Origin: Acinetobacter indicus CIP 110367
GTDB taxonomy: Bacteria > Pseudomonadota > Gammaproteobacteria > Pseudomonadales > Moraxellaceae
DNA: 64,000 nt
Direction of reading: 5' to 3'
NCBI RefSeq assembly: GCF_000488255.1
Contig: NZ_KI530754.1
Span: 496,001-560,000, forward strand
The notes under the pieces were generated by a model that saw nothing but the letters and a program-made list of their open reading frames with translations, had not been told where the DNA came from and did no database searches. Numbering within the stretch: the stretch's first letter is position 1; each line of letters starts with the position of its first letter. This document shows positions 35,183 through 43,996 of the stretch, in pieces. The position numbers were made by a program, and so were the translations under genes.

Positions 35183-37357
35183 TTGAAATCCTGGCTCACA
35201 CGTCTCAAACACATTGCCTACAACACGGCCTTTATCTATAACATCCGGATGATGATCGCCTTTGCCGGCACCGCCTTTGTTCCTTATCTGCTCGGCTATC
35301 AGCTGGCCACCATTCCGCTAACCTTGGGCGTGGTCGCAGCCGGTTTAAGCGATATTGATGACCGCTTCTCTTTAAGAATCCTGAACCAGACTTATACCTA
35401 TATCGGCTTTTTTATTACCGCCGCCTCCATTCAGCTGCTGTTTCCACATCCGGTGCTGTTTGCCATTGGCCTGATTATCTCCTGTATTGGCCTGATTCTG
35501 CTCGGTTCTCTGGGCCGGCGTTATGCCACCATTGCCTATGGCTGTCTGGTGATTTCGGTTTATGCCATGCTCGGTGTGGACCTGTTTGAAGACTGGTACA
35601 CCCAGCCAGCCTTGCTGGTGGTTGGTGCAGTCTGGTACGGGCTGATTTCCACCATCAGCTTTTTACTGTTTCCGGTACGGCAGCTACAAGACAAACTTTC
35701 GCAAAGCTATGCCTCGTTAGGCGATTTTCTGTTTGCCAAATCCAATCTGTTTGATGTCGATATGACACCCGGCAGCTATCAGCAAAGCCTGATTGACCTG
35801 TCAATGGAAAACGGCAAGTTGATTGGCCTGTTTAATGAACTGAAAACCGCGCTACTGACCCGTTTAAAAGGTGACCGCGGCCAGAAAGATACCCGCCGCA
35901 GCCTGCAATATTATTTTATTGCCCAGGATATTCATGAACGTGCCGACTCTGCGCATATTGACTATCAGAAACTGGCCAAAATTTTTGAGCACAGCGACAT
36001 TCTGTTCCGTTTCCAGCGCATTCTGGCGATTCAGGGCAAAGCCTGTAAAGATTTAAGCGAAAGTATCCTGAAGCGTGAACCTTATATTCACAGCAAACGC
36101 TTTAAACATGCCTTTGAAAACCTGAAACATTCGCTGCAAAAGCTGCGTAGCGAACAGCAGTATGATCAGGTCTGGGTCAATGCCCTGTTTGCCCTGTATC
36201 AGAACCTTAAATCTATTGACGCGCAGTTACGCAACCTGGAAACCGAGCGTTATATCAAGCTGGATAAAACCAAACATATTGAAAACCAGCTTAAAGATGA
36301 TGACCTGAAAGGCTGGGATGATATGGTCATCCGCATCAAGCAGCATTTAACTCCGGAATCGGTGCTGTTCCGGCATGCCATTCGATTATCGGCGGTGCTG
36401 CTGATTGGCTATATTTTTGTCCAGGTCACCAATATTGAATACGGCTACTGGATTTTACTGACCGCACTGTTTGTGACCCAACCCAACTTTAACGCCACCA
36501 AACGCCGCTTACGCCTGCGGATTGTCGGCACCCTGGTCGGGATTCTGGTCGGTTATAGCATCTTATATTTTATTCCGTCGGTCGAAGGTCAGCTGTTGCT
36601 GCTGGTAGTCAGCGGAATTCTGTTCTTTGAATTACGCAGTAAGCAGTATGCCCAAGCCACCGCCTTTATTACCATTCTGGCGCTGATTAACTTTAACCTC
36701 GATGGCATGGGCTTTGCCGCCGCCCTGCCGCGTATGATTGATACTTTAATTGGCTGTGCACTGGCCTGGTTTGGCGTCAGCTTTATTTTCCCGGACTGGA
36801 AATTCCGCCGTTTACCGCGCACCATTCGCCGTGCCTTAAATGCGCAGTGTGATTATCTGACCGAAGTGGTCGAGCAATACAAAACCGGGCGCAATAACGG
36901 CCTGACCTATCGCGTGGTACGCCGTGCAGCGCATAATACCGATGCCGAACTGGCCTCGCTCATTTCTACCCTGGCCACTGAGCCGGATTTTGATGCCTCG
37001 CAAAAAGCCCAGGCTTTTGAATTGCTGTGCCTGAATCATACCTTTATCAGCTATATTGCCGCGCTGGGCGCACACCGGGAAAAAATTGAAGATCCGGAGA
37101 TTTTAACCCTGCTGGATAAAGCGCTGGAAGATATTCGCGGTGCCTTGCTGAACGATGAAGTACCGGATCTGTCTTCGCAAAATATGCTGCATACCATCCG
37201 GCAGCGTTTAAGTCAAAATCATCAGGAAGATCAACAGGGATTGATTATTTTGCAGCAGTTATCGCTGATGCTGACCATCCTGCATCAACTGAGTCAGCTG
37301 AAGCAGAGTTTAAGCCATGACCGTGATCAGAATGCCACCGAACTGGCCTCGTTATAA
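35183..37357 (+). CDS. yccS: YccS-family inner-membrane protein (FUSC-like)
   Basis: 724 residues, start TTG 35183 with AAGGA six bases before it. Six hydrophobic helices at about 20-165, a large cytoplasmic central domain, a second membrane set at about 395-530, and a C-terminal soluble part: the architecture of YccS/YhfK, distantly related to aromatic-acid exporters such as AaeB. The function of YccS is not established. The gene is alone. Family length is about 700-720, so it is complete. Its cytoplasmic C-terminal third is rich in Leu/Gln helix (GLIILQQLSLMLTILHQLSQ). Confidence 0.88.
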   Translation: MKSWLTRLKHIAYNTAFIYNIRMMIAFAGTAFVPYLLGYQLATIPLTLGVVAAGLSDIDDRFSLRILNQTYTYIGFFITAASIQLLFPHPVLFAIGLIISCIGLILLGSLGRRYATIAYGCLVISVYAMLGVDLFEDWYTQPALLVVGAVWYGLISTISFLLFPVRQLQDKLSQSYASLGDFLFAKSNLFDVDMTPGSYQQSLIDLSMENGKLIGLFNELKTALLTRLKGDRGQKDTRRSLQYYFIAQDIHERADSAHIDYQKLAKIFEHSDILFRFQRILAIQGKACKDLSESILKREPYIHSKRFKHAFENLKHSLQKLRSEQQYDQVWVNALFALYQNLKSIDAQLRNLETERYIKLDKTKHIENQLKDDDLKGWDDMVIRIKQHLTPESVLFRHAIRLSAVLLIGYIFVQVTNIEYGYWILLTALFVTQPNFNATKRRLRLRIVGTLVGILVGYSILYFIPSVEGQLLLLVVSGILFFELRSKQYAQATAFITILALINFNLDGMGFAAALPRMIDTLIGCALAWFGVSFIFPDWKFRRLPRTIRRALNAQCDYLTEVVEQYKTGRNNGLTYRVVRRAAHNTDAELASLISTLATEPDFDASQKAQAFELLCLNHTFISYIAALGAHREKIEDPEILTLLDKALEDIRGALLNDEVPDLSSQNMLHTIRQRLSQNHQEDQQGLIILQQLSLMLTILHQLSQLKQSLSHDRDQNATELASL

Positions 37358-37441
37358 TTCGGATGATTTTGCAACAATAGACTCCTGAAATGCTGTAATT
37401 AATGCTAAACTTTTCTGAGTTTGAAATTTGTTAGTTCCACT

Positions 37442-38002
37442 ATGACCGCGAAAAATTTATACGCTTATACTTTACAGCCTGTGAACTACGACATTAGCGA
37501 AGCCGAGCAACGTCATGCCCAGCTTTTAATTTGGCGTAGCACCAACAAAATTGGCACCAAAGCCTGGGCGATCATGGGCATTATTACAGCCCTGTCTATT
37601 CTGGGGATTATCCTGATCAAGAACTATTCCACCATTTTCTGCTGGGTGGCTCTGGTCTGTGTGGTGCTGTACTTCCTGATCCGTAAATTCGGTCTGGAAT
37701 GGTATGCCAAACGCAAAATGAATGAATTTCCGGTACAGGAAATTAAAGGCATCCGTCTAGGCGTACAACCGCATGGCATCATCATGCGTCAGCAAATGGG
37801 CCTGCAAGAAGGCATGGGCGCGATTAGCTGGAAAGACATTTATGAATGGTATTCTACCCCGGATTTCATTCTGGTGAACTTTACCGTCAAAGGTCAGCAA
37901 GGCGCTTATATCTTGCCAAAACGTCTGGATTCTAAAAACTTTTCTTTTAAAACCATTCGTAAGCACCTGCTTGAATCTGTAGGTGAGCCAAAACAGCTTT
38001 AA
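37442..38002 (+). CDS. YcxB-like membrane protein
   Basis: 186 residues from ATG 37442 (the frame extends back seven codons to a TTG that is not used). Two hydrophobic helices at about 45-90 followed by an RKFGLEWYAKRKM linker and a YcxB-type C-terminal domain: GAISWKDIYEWYSTPDFILV and the YILPKRLD segment are characteristic. Function is unknown; YcxB-like proteins are small membrane-attached proteins in Bacillus and gamma-proteobacteria. Follows yccS by about 85 bases, so cotranscription is possible but not proven. Terminator follows. Confidence 0.75.
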   Translation: MTAKNLYAYTLQPVNYDISEAEQRHAQLLIWRSTNKIGTKAWAIMGIITALSILGIILIKNYSTIFCWVALVCVVLYFLIRKFGLEWYAKRKMNEFPVQEIKGIRLGVQPHGIIMRQQMGLQEGMGAISWKDIYEWYSTPDFILVNFTVKGQQGAYILPKRLDSKNFSFKTIRKHLLESVGEPKQL

Positions 38003-38015
38003 GCCTGTAAGCTCA

Positions 38016-38046
38016 AAAAAACCTCCACCCTGCTGGAGGTTTTTTT
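38016..38046 (+). terminator. Intrinsic terminator after YcxB-like gene
   Basis: AAACCTCCA / TGGAGGTTT stem with CCCTGC loop and six T residues. Confidence 0.9.
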
Positions 38047-38069
38047 ATCCGGTTTGTACCAATCTAAAT

Positions 38070-38088
38070 GATAATGAGAATAAATATT
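38070..38088. promoter_or_regulatory. Fur-box-like sequence
   Basis: GATAATGAGAATAAATATT matches the 19-base Fur consensus GATAATGATAATCATTATC at 15 positions by my count. It lies about 80 bases before the PepSY-flavin reductase start codon, with a TATAAT hexamer at 38125-38130. Iron repression of that gene is the natural reading. Confidence 0.65.
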
Positions 38089-38168
38089 ATATTCAAACTC
38101 TATTCCATCTCGCTATTCTTCAGTTATAATTTCGCCCATTGTTCTCTTCACACTGCTGCTGTATTGCT

Positions 38169-40790
38169 ATGCTTAAAAAAATATTTTTCCAGCTGCACTG
38201 GTTCCTTGGAATTAGTGCAGGCCTGATTCTCGCACTGATGGGTGTTACCGGTGCGATTTATTCCTATGAACAACAAATTCTAAAATGGATGAATCCGGAC
38301 AGTTATACCGTGCAGGTCGAAAACCGGGCCAAGCTCACCCCGGCGGAAATCTATCAGCATTTTCAGCTGACTCAACCTGAAACCAAAATTAATAGCATTA
38401 CTATCGCCTCCGATCCGGCAGCATCTTCGAGTGTCAATATTGCCAAAGAAGGCGCACGTCGCGGCCAGAATGTGCTGATTAACCCCTACAGCGCAGAAGT
38501 GTTACCCGAGATTAAAGGCCGTGAATTTTTCCAGTTTATCCAGCAGTTACACCGTAACCTGACCGTTGGCCCTGTCGGCAAGCAGATTACCGGCGCCTGT
38601 GCCTTGATGCTGATTTTCTTTGTCTTGAGTGGTCTGTATCTACGCTGGCCGAAAAAGCATTCGGTAAAACAGTGGTTCTTTGTGAAGCCGAAACTTAAAG
38701 GCCGGAACTTCATCTGGGATTTACACGCCGTTGTCGGCACCTGGGTGGTGATTTTCTACCTGATTCTGGCCTGTACCGGTCTGTACTGGTCCTATGACTG
38801 GTGGCGTAATGGCATGTTCAAGGTGCTGGGCGTAGAGCGTCCACAACCGCAAATGCAGGCCAATGCCGCGCCGCAAGGTCAGCGTGGTGCGCCGCAAGGT
38901 CAGCGTGGTGCGCCGCAAGGCCGTGAACGTGGCGAAGGTGCTGCGCGTGAAGGTCGTGGTGAGCGTGCGGAAGGACTGGATTCGCTGCAAATGCAGGCGG
39001 TATTGAACCAGACCTGGACTGGCGTACAGGCACAACTGGGACGTGACTACTCAACCATGACCCTGAACCTGCCCAAACAGGCCAATGGTGAAGTCAGCCT
39101 GAACTTTGTCGATGCAGTACCGCAGCATGAACGTGCCCGCAATAGTGCAACCTATAACTATCAGACGGCCAGCCTCACCGACATCAGCCTGTATGAAGAT
39201 AAAAAACTCAATGAAAAAATCATGAGCAGCATGTTACCGGTTCACCGTGGCAGCTTCTTTGGTCCGGTGTACCAGTTCTTTGCCATGGTCGCTTCCCTGC
39301 TGATGCCGCTGTTCTTTGTCACCGGCTGGATGCTGTATCTGAAACGTCTCAAGCAGAAGAAACTGACCCAGGCAGCACGGAATAGCGCAAGCGCCGTCAC
39401 GGTTGATCCAAATGCCAAACCGTGGCTGATTGCCTATGCAACCCAAACCGGCGTGGCGGAACAGCTGGCCTGGCGTACTGCGACCAGTTTGCAGGAAGCG
39501 CGTCAACCAGTGACCGTGAAACCGGTACAGCAATTGAGTCTGGAAGATCTGCAATCGGTAGAACAGGTGCTGTTTGTAGCCAGTACCTATGGTACCGGTG
39601 AAGCACCTGATTTAGCCTCCAGCTTTGACAAGAAAATCCTGAGCAGCTCGGCCAATTTACAGCATCTGCGTTATGCGGTACTGGCGCTGGGCTCCAAGGA
39701 ATATCCGGACAGCTACTGCAGCTTTGGTCATAAAATTGATCAGTGGTTACAACGCAATCAGGCGCAGCCTCTGTTTGCCACCATTGAAGTGGACAATGCC
39801 AGCAATGAAGATATCCAACGCTGGAATACAGCACTAGCTCAAGCCACCCAGCTTGAATTGCAAGGCATGGACATTCACAAGACCTTTGACAGCTGGATTC
39901 TGAAACAGCGTGATCTGCTCAATCCGAACAGTCTGGGGGCACCGGCCTATAATATCGAGCTGGCGCCGCAACACGAAGCACACTGGGAAGCCGGTGATAT
40001 TGCCGAAATCCAGCCAGGGAACAGTCCTGAGCGTCTGGCAGCCTTCATACAACAGCATCAGATTCAGCCGGGTACCCTGCTAGATTCGACCGGTGAACCG
40101 ATTGAACAGGCACTCTGGGACAAAGACCTGACGGTTGAAATCGAGCCGTTTGCCAATCTGGAGCATTTACTGGAACAGTTACCGACCCTGCCTGCACGTG
40201 AATATTCGATTGCCAGCATTCCATCGCAGCAGATTTTGCGTCTGGTGGTCCGTCAGCAATCCGATGCCCAAGGTCAACTGGGCCTTGGTTCGGGCTGGCT
40301 CACCCAGCATGCGCCGCTACAGAGCAGTATTGCCCTGCGTATTCGCACCAATGAATCGTTCCACCTGATAGATGACAACCGTCCAATCATCTGTATTGGT
40401 AACGGGACTGGTATTGCCGGACTGATGAGTCTGTTACAGGCACGCATCCGTCATGACTATACCCAGAACTGGCTAATTTACGGTGAACGTCAGCGTGCGC
40501 ACGACTTTTTCTATGAAACTATTGTGTCTGCATGGCAAAGCACCGGCATGTTGCAGCGTCTGGACGTGGCCTTCTCGCGTGATCAGGAACAGAAAGTTTA
40601 TGTACACCATAAATTGCGTGAACAGGCCGAAGAACTGCAACGCTGGATTGAGCAAGGTGCCGTGATTTATGTCTGCGGCAGTATTGATGGTATGGCCAGC
40701 GATGTTGACCAGACCCTGATTGAACTGCTTGGTGAAGCGACGGTGGATCAGTTACGCAGTGAAGGCCGTTACCGCCGTGATGTCTACTAA
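38169..40790 (+). CDS. PepSY-flavodoxin-FNR fusion membrane reductase
   Basis: 873 residues. The N-terminal third is a PepSY-associated membrane module: four hydrophobic helices (FQLHWFLGISAGLILALMGV; ALMLIFFVLSGLYLRWP; VGTWVVIFYLILACTGLYWS; FFAMVASLLMPLFFVTGWML), with histidines (LHRN, LHAVVG) that could hold haem. A Gly/Arg/Gln-rich linker follows. The second half is like the flavoprotein of sulphite reductase: flavodoxin domain (ATQTGVAEQLA; STYGTGEAPD) binding FMN, and an FAD/NADPH domain (REYSIASIPS; CIGNGTGIAGL; YVCGSIDGMA). Such proteins are thought to move electrons from NADPH across the inner membrane, with a suggested role in ferric-siderophore reduction. A Fur-box match upstream supports the iron link. 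Start ATG 38169. Complete, with terminator after it. Confidence 0.88.
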   Translation: MLKKIFFQLHWFLGISAGLILALMGVTGAIYSYEQQILKWMNPDSYTVQVENRAKLTPAEIYQHFQLTQPETKINSITIASDPAASSSVNIAKEGARRGQNVLINPYSAEVLPEIKGREFFQFIQQLHRNLTVGPVGKQITGACALMLIFFVLSGLYLRWPKKHSVKQWFFVKPKLKGRNFIWDLHAVVGTWVVIFYLILACTGLYWSYDWWRNGMFKVLGVERPQPQMQANAAPQGQRGAPQGQRGAPQGRERGEGAAREGRGERAEGLDSLQMQAVLNQTWTGVQAQLGRDYSTMTLNLPKQANGEVSLNFVDAVPQHERARNSATYNYQTASLTDISLYEDKKLNEKIMSSMLPVHRGSFFGPVYQFFAMVASLLMPLFFVTGWMLYLKRLKQKKLTQAARNSASAVTVDPNAKPWLIAYATQTGVAEQLAWRTATSLQEARQPVTVKPVQQLSLEDLQSVEQVLFVASTYGTGEAPDLASSFDKKILSSSANLQHLRYAVLALGSKEYPDSYCSFGHKIDQWLQRNQAQPLFATIEVDNASNEDIQRWNTALAQATQLELQGMDIHKTFDSWILKQRDLLNPNSLGAPAYNIELAPQHEAHWEAGDIAEIQPGNSPERLAAFIQQHQIQPGTLLDSTGEPIEQALWDKDLTVEIEPFANLEHLLEQLPTLPAREYSIASIPSQQILRLVVRQQSDAQGQLGLGSGWLTQHAPLQSSIALRIRTNESFHLIDDNRPIICIGNGTGIAGLMSLLQARIRHDYTQNWLIYGERQRAHDFFYETIVSAWQSTGMLQRLDVAFSRDQEQKVYVHHKLREQAEELQRWIEQGAVIYVCGSIDGMASDVDQTLIELLGEATVDQLRSEGRYRRDVY
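38868..38927 (+). repeat. 21-bp tandem repeat in the reductase linker
   Basis: Two exact copies of a 21-base unit (38868-38888, 38889-38909) encoding APQGQRG, followed by a diverging third copy. It lengthens a flexible linker between the membrane module and the reductase half; unit copy number may vary between strains. Confidence 0.8.
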
Positions 40791-40820
40791 GTTTAGTTAA
40801 CTTGCTGAAAACTAAAATTG

Positions 40821-40849
40821 AAAAAACCGGACTTGATGTCCGGTTTTTT
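40821..40849 (+). terminator. Intrinsic terminator after PepSY reductase
   Basis: AAAAAACCGGAC / GTCCGGTTTTTT stem with TTGAT loop. Confidence 0.9.
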
Positions 40850-40904
40850 CATCTTGATCTTTTATAATCTGCAGATACATCACGCTATTTATGATCATTC
40901 CGCC

Positions 40905-41699
40905 ATGCAGAGTCACAGCCACGCCCCACTGAAACGTCTTCTGAGCCTGATGGCTGCAATTCTACTACTGGCCAATGGTCTGTGGTTGCTCAGTCTGAAC
41001 AGCTTTCATTTTGGTACCCTGCTGCCGATGCTGTTCGGTGCAGCACTGTTCATTTATGCCTTGGCTTATGTTCTGCTACAGCGCTGGATTCGACAGCGCC
41101 CGATCTATCAACAAGGCTGGCGTTTAGTATGGGGTGCTTTCTGGATCTGGCTACTCAGTGTAGCGCTGTTCTTTGGCTACTTACACTGGCAAAGCCTGCA
41201 TAGCCAACCCAATCCAAATACGCAGGCGATTCTGATTTTAGGCGGGGGAATCCAGCACAACCAGCCGACGCCGACCTTGGCCAAACGCCTAAATGCAGGT
41301 GCCACGTTGGCCAAGCAGCTGCCACAAATTCCCATTATCGTCAGTGGTGGCGCCGCTTTTGGGAATCAGTGGACCGAAGCCGAAGTGATGGCGCACTATT
41401 TAACAGAGCAGCATCATCTTCCGAAAACACGAATTCTATTGGAAGCACGCAGTACCAGTACCGCTCTGAATTTCCACAATTCCAAGGCCTTGCTGGTACA
41501 ACACGATATTCAGCTCAGTGATCCGATTGCCGTGGTGACCAGTGATTTTCATTTACCGCGTGCACTGGCGATTGCCCGCAAACAGGGCTATCAGCAGCCC
41601 TTGCCCTATAGCGCTCCTACACCACTCTATATTCGCTATAACTCCTGGTTACGCGAATATTTTGCTTATGTAAGTGGTTGGCTACTCAATGAATATTAA
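40905..41699 (+). CDS. YdcF/DUF218-family membrane protein
   Basis: 264 residues from ATG 40905; an upstream in-frame start lies inside the terminator and is dismissed. Three hydrophobic helices (about 10-105) precede the DUF218 domain, which opens with AILILGGGIQHNQPTPTLAKRLNAG (read in part), has IIVSGGAAFGNQWTEAEVMAHYL, and ends with VVTSDFHLPRALAIARK. These motifs match SanA/YdcF/ElyC proteins. ElyC is linked to cell-wall lipid carrier metabolism and SanA to envelope barrier; the exact role is not assignable. Single gene. Confidence 0.87.
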   Translation: MQSHSHAPLKRLLSLMAAILLLANGLWLLSLNSFHFGTLLPMLFGAALFIYALAYVLLQRWIRQRPIYQQGWRLVWGAFWIWLLSVALFFGYLHWQSLHSQPNPNTQAILILGGGIQHNQPTPTLAKRLNAGATLAKQLPQIPIIVSGGAAFGNQWTEAEVMAHYLTEQHHLPKTRILLEARSTSTALNFHNSKALLVQHDIQLSDPIAVVTSDFHLPRALAIARKQGYQQPLPYSAPTPLYIRYNSWLREYFAYVSGWLLNEY

Positions 41700-41712
41700 T
41701 ACCCAATAAATA

Positions 41713-42174
41713 TTAATTAAGGCGAATGGAACGTGGCGAAGGCAGTTGCAGGTTTTTATAGACTTCAGGTTTTTGCAGATAAATCTGGTAAAGATAGTTT
41801 TTAATATCCAGCAGCAGCTTTTCCGGTGCTACCAGCACATTCTGCCCTTCAGGACTAAGATTCATCGACACCAGTGTGCTTTCCTGCCTTAAAAATGGCA
41901 GGACTTTTTCAATAAAATCTTTAAAGCTGACTTCCTGAATATCGTAATTTTCCCAGTTGTCTTTGACCAGCAGTTTGGCCAGACTTTTATTTTGCCAGAC
42001 CGCAAAAGCGCGCTGTCCGGTGGGTGTGGCACATAAGGCCCAGCCGTCATGATACAGCGCAAACACTTGTCCCTGGCTGACCATAATTTCAATAAACTGT
42101 TTGTAAATATCTTGAACGTTATAGCTTGAAGTTTGAGATTTAGACGCGGCCTTGCGTTGATATGGATTGCGCAT
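41713..42174 (-). CDS. DUF2750 protein
   Basis: 153 residues, cytoplasmic, no signal. The central block HDGWALCATPTGQRAFAVW, then KDNWENYDIQEVSFKDFIEKVLPFL, and EGQNVLVAPEKLLLDI match the DUF2750 pattern. Function is unknown. A basic N-terminal tail (MRNPYQRKAASKSQ) is unusual. It lies directly downstream of the tRNA array on the same strand, so read-through from the array promoter is conceivable. Confidence 0.75.
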   Translation of the reverse strand: MRNPYQRKAASKSQTSSYNVQDIYKQFIEIMVSQGQVFALYHDGWALCATPTGQRAFAVWQNKSLAKLLVKDNWENYDIQEVSFKDFIEKVLPFLRQESTLVSMNLSPEGQNVLVAPEKLLLDIKNYLYQIYLQKPEVYKNLQLPSPRSIRLN

Positions 42175-42249
42175 AGATCATCCAGTCCATTTTATTGTTT
42201 TATAATGCTGGGATTCTATGGAATATTTAAGATTTAGGCAAGAAAGATA

Positions 42250-42325
42250 TGGTGGGCGCTGACGGGATCGAACCGCCGACATTCTGCTTGTAAGGCAGAC
42301 GCTCTACCAACTGAGCTAAGCGCCC
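42250..42325 (-). tRNA. tRNA-Val(TAC), copy 1
   Basis: 76 bases with encoded CCA. Anticodon loop CTTACAA with stem TCTGC/GCAGA gives TAC. Last gene of the array in the direction of transcription; identical to the other three Val copies. Confidence 0.95.
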
Positions 42326-42331
42326 TGAAGA

Positions 42332-42357
42332 GTAAAAAATAATATATTATTTTTTAC
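42332..42357. repeat. 26-base AT-rich palindrome inside the tRNA array
   Basis: A perfect inverted repeat between the last Val gene and the first Asp gene: GTAAAAAATAATA read into its complement. It could be a processing or termination hairpin within the array transcript. Confidence 0.6.
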
Positions 42358-42424
42358 GACGCAAGACCAATGAAGTGTGTAGTCTTGGTAATTGATCACA
42401 TTTTTCACATCAGGGCATGAAAAA

Positions 42425-42501
42425 TGGCGCAGCGGACGGGGCTCGAACCCGCGACCCCCGGCGTGACAGGCCGGTATTCTAACCAACTGAACTACCGCTG
42501 C
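42425..42501 (-). tRNA. tRNA-Asp(GTC), copy 1
   Basis: 77 bases with CCA. Anticodon loop CTGTCAC gives GTC. The GCAGCGG acceptor stem pairs with CCGCTGC. Identical to the other Asp copies. Confidence 0.95.
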
Positions 42502-42552
42502 AACGGTAATTGCGTAAGCAATTAAGGTCTTTTAAGCTTTACAGCTTGAATA

Positions 42553-42628
42553 TGGTGGGCGCTGACGGGATCGAACCGCCGACATTCTGCTTGTAAGGCA
42601 GACGCTCTACCAACTGAGCTAAGCGCCC
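42553..42628 (-). tRNA. tRNA-Val(TAC), copy 2
   Basis: 76 bases with CCA; same sequence as copy 1. Confidence 0.95.
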
Positions 42629-42693
42629 TGATTAAGATTGTCAATCTTGATTCCACTATAAGCTCAGGAAACTTATAGGGCTATTCTTTGAGA

Positions 42694-42770
42694 TGGCGCA
42701 GCGGACGGGGCTCGAACCCGCGACCCCCGGCGTGACAGGCCGGTATTCTAACCAACTGAACTACCGCTGC
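42694..42770 (-). tRNA. tRNA-Asp(GTC), copy 2
   Basis: 77 bases with CCA; same sequence as Asp copy 1. Confidence 0.95.
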
Positions 42771-42785
42771 ATCGCAAAAGAATCA

Positions 42786-42861
42786 TGGTGGGCGCTGACG
42801 GGATCGAACCGCCGACATTCTGCTTGTAAGGCAGACGCTCTACCAACTGAGCTAAGCGCCC
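42786..42861 (-). tRNA. tRNA-Val(TAC), copy 3
   Basis: 76 bases with CCA; same sequence as Val copy 1. Only 15 bases from Asp copy 2. Confidence 0.95.
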
Positions 42862-42881
42862 TCAAAAGCGTTTTATGTAAA

Positions 42882-42958
42882 TGGCGCAGCGGACGGGGCT
42901 CGAACCCGCGACCCCCGGCGTGACAGGCCGGTATTCTAACCAACTGAACTACCGCTGC
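42882..42958 (-). tRNA. tRNA-Asp(GTC), copy 3
   Basis: 77 bases with CCA; same sequence as Asp copy 1. Confidence 0.95.
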
Positions 42959-43009
42959 ACTTACACAAAGTCACTATTGTGGTTCAAACGAATATTAAAG
43001 AAGCTTAAG

Positions 43010-43086
43010 TGGCGCAGCGGACGGGGCTCGAACCCGCGACCCCCGGCGTGACAGGCCGGTATTCTAACCAACTGAACTACCGCTGC
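43010..43086 (-). tRNA. tRNA-Asp(GTC), copy 4
   Basis: 77 bases with CCA; same sequence as Asp copy 1. Two Asp genes are adjacent here, breaking the alternation. Confidence 0.95.
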
Positions 43087-43112
43087 ACGTAAGAATCTTT
43101 AACGTAAAGGCT

Positions 43113-43188
43113 TGGTGGGCGCTGACGGGATCGAACCGCCGACATTCTGCTTGTAAGGCAGACGCTCTACCAACTGAGCTAAGCGCCC
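43113..43188 (-). tRNA. tRNA-Val(TAC), copy 4
   Basis: 76 bases with CCA; same sequence as Val copy 1. First gene after the promoter. Confidence 0.95.
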
Positions 43189-43215
43189 TTAACGTCTTCA
43201 TCGTTTGTGAGGTGC

Positions 43216-43243
43216 ATTATAGAGAATCTTTACCGCCTGTCAA
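43216..43243 (-). promoter_or_regulatory. Promoter of the tRNA array
   Basis: Reading leftwards: TTGACA (43243-43238), 16-base spacer, TATAAT (43221-43216), then GCACCTC, about 28 bases before the first tRNA. Both hexamers are perfect consensus, fitting a strong stable-RNA promoter. Confidence 0.85.
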
Positions 43244-43465
43244 ACGCTTTTCTGCCAGTTTTCACTTTTTTATGACTGAGTGATTAAAAAATAAGTGATT
43301 CACTAGAAAAACAAACAAATTCTGTATGTTATTTGACTTTATTCAAAAAATTTTATTTTTAGCCCACTAGGGAATAGAAGAAATTTCTTGCAATTACCCC
43401 CCTGCTCGCCTGCACATTTTTATTTTTTCCCTGTGAAAAATGCCAGTAAAATTCAGGCTTAAGTC

Positions 43466-43996
43466 TTATGGCTGGGGTTCAATGGCCAAGGGACTAAAAT
43501 CCAGCCGCTCTTCAGACAGATACACCAATGCCTGTTCTGGAATCAGCTCGAACAGCTCGATAATGTCGCGATTGCGCATCCGGATACAGCCATGTGACTT
43601 GGGAATACCCATCGGTTCAGTATCTGGCGTGCCATGCAAATAAATATAACGTTTAAAGGTGTCACAGCCAGCGCCCTGGTTAAAACCATCCTCCAGCCCT
43701 GATAGCCATAAAATACGGGACAAAATCCAGTCACGTTCAGGAAACTGTTCGGCCAGCTCATCATCATAAATTTCACCCGTCGGCTGACGGGCAATAAACA
43801 CGGTATTTTCCGGCGCATCTGCACCAAACTTGAGGGCCACCTGATGCCAGCCACGCGGGGTTTTGCCACTATTTTCCGCTTCACCAATGCCCTTTTCACC
43901 GGTAGACACCACATACAGTTTATTGTGTTTTGGCAGATATAAGGTCTGCTCAGATAAATCGACCAGAATATCCGCAGCATGTAGAGGATAGATCAT
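43466..43996 (-). CDS. L,D-transpeptidase (YkuD domain)
   Basis: 176 residues. YkuD core: SEQTLYLPKHNKLYVVSTGEKG (read in part), HGTPD, and the catalytic SHGCIRM box with Cys at about 141. The family forms 3-3 peptidoglycan crosslinks or anchors proteins to the wall. No clear signal peptide is seen (the start MIYPLHAADILVDLS is short and only weakly hydrophobic), so it may be cytosolic or use an earlier start. Four-base ATGA overlap with the upstream DUF454 gene indicates coupling. A short YkuD protein of this type exists in many Acinetobacter and acts in cell-wall recycling in some relatives. Confidence 0.9.
   Translation of the reverse strand: MIYPLHAADILVDLSEQTLYLPKHNKLYVVSTGEKGIGEAENSGKTPRGWHQVALKFGADAPENTVFIARQPTGEIYDDELAEQFPERDWILSRILWLSGLEDGFNQGAGCDTFKRYIYLHGTPDTEPMGIPKSHGCIRMRNRDIIELFELIPEQALVYLSEERLDFSPLAIEPQP

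Noticed and set aside
42250..43190. Repeated blocks that might look like a CRISPR or tandem repeat array
   Set aside because: The units are complete tRNA genes with CCA, cloverleaf stems and anticodons; frames inside them are by-products.
42250..43250. Possible prophage or island attachment at the tRNA genes
   Set aside because: No integrase, no partial tRNA duplicate and no foreign block next to the array.
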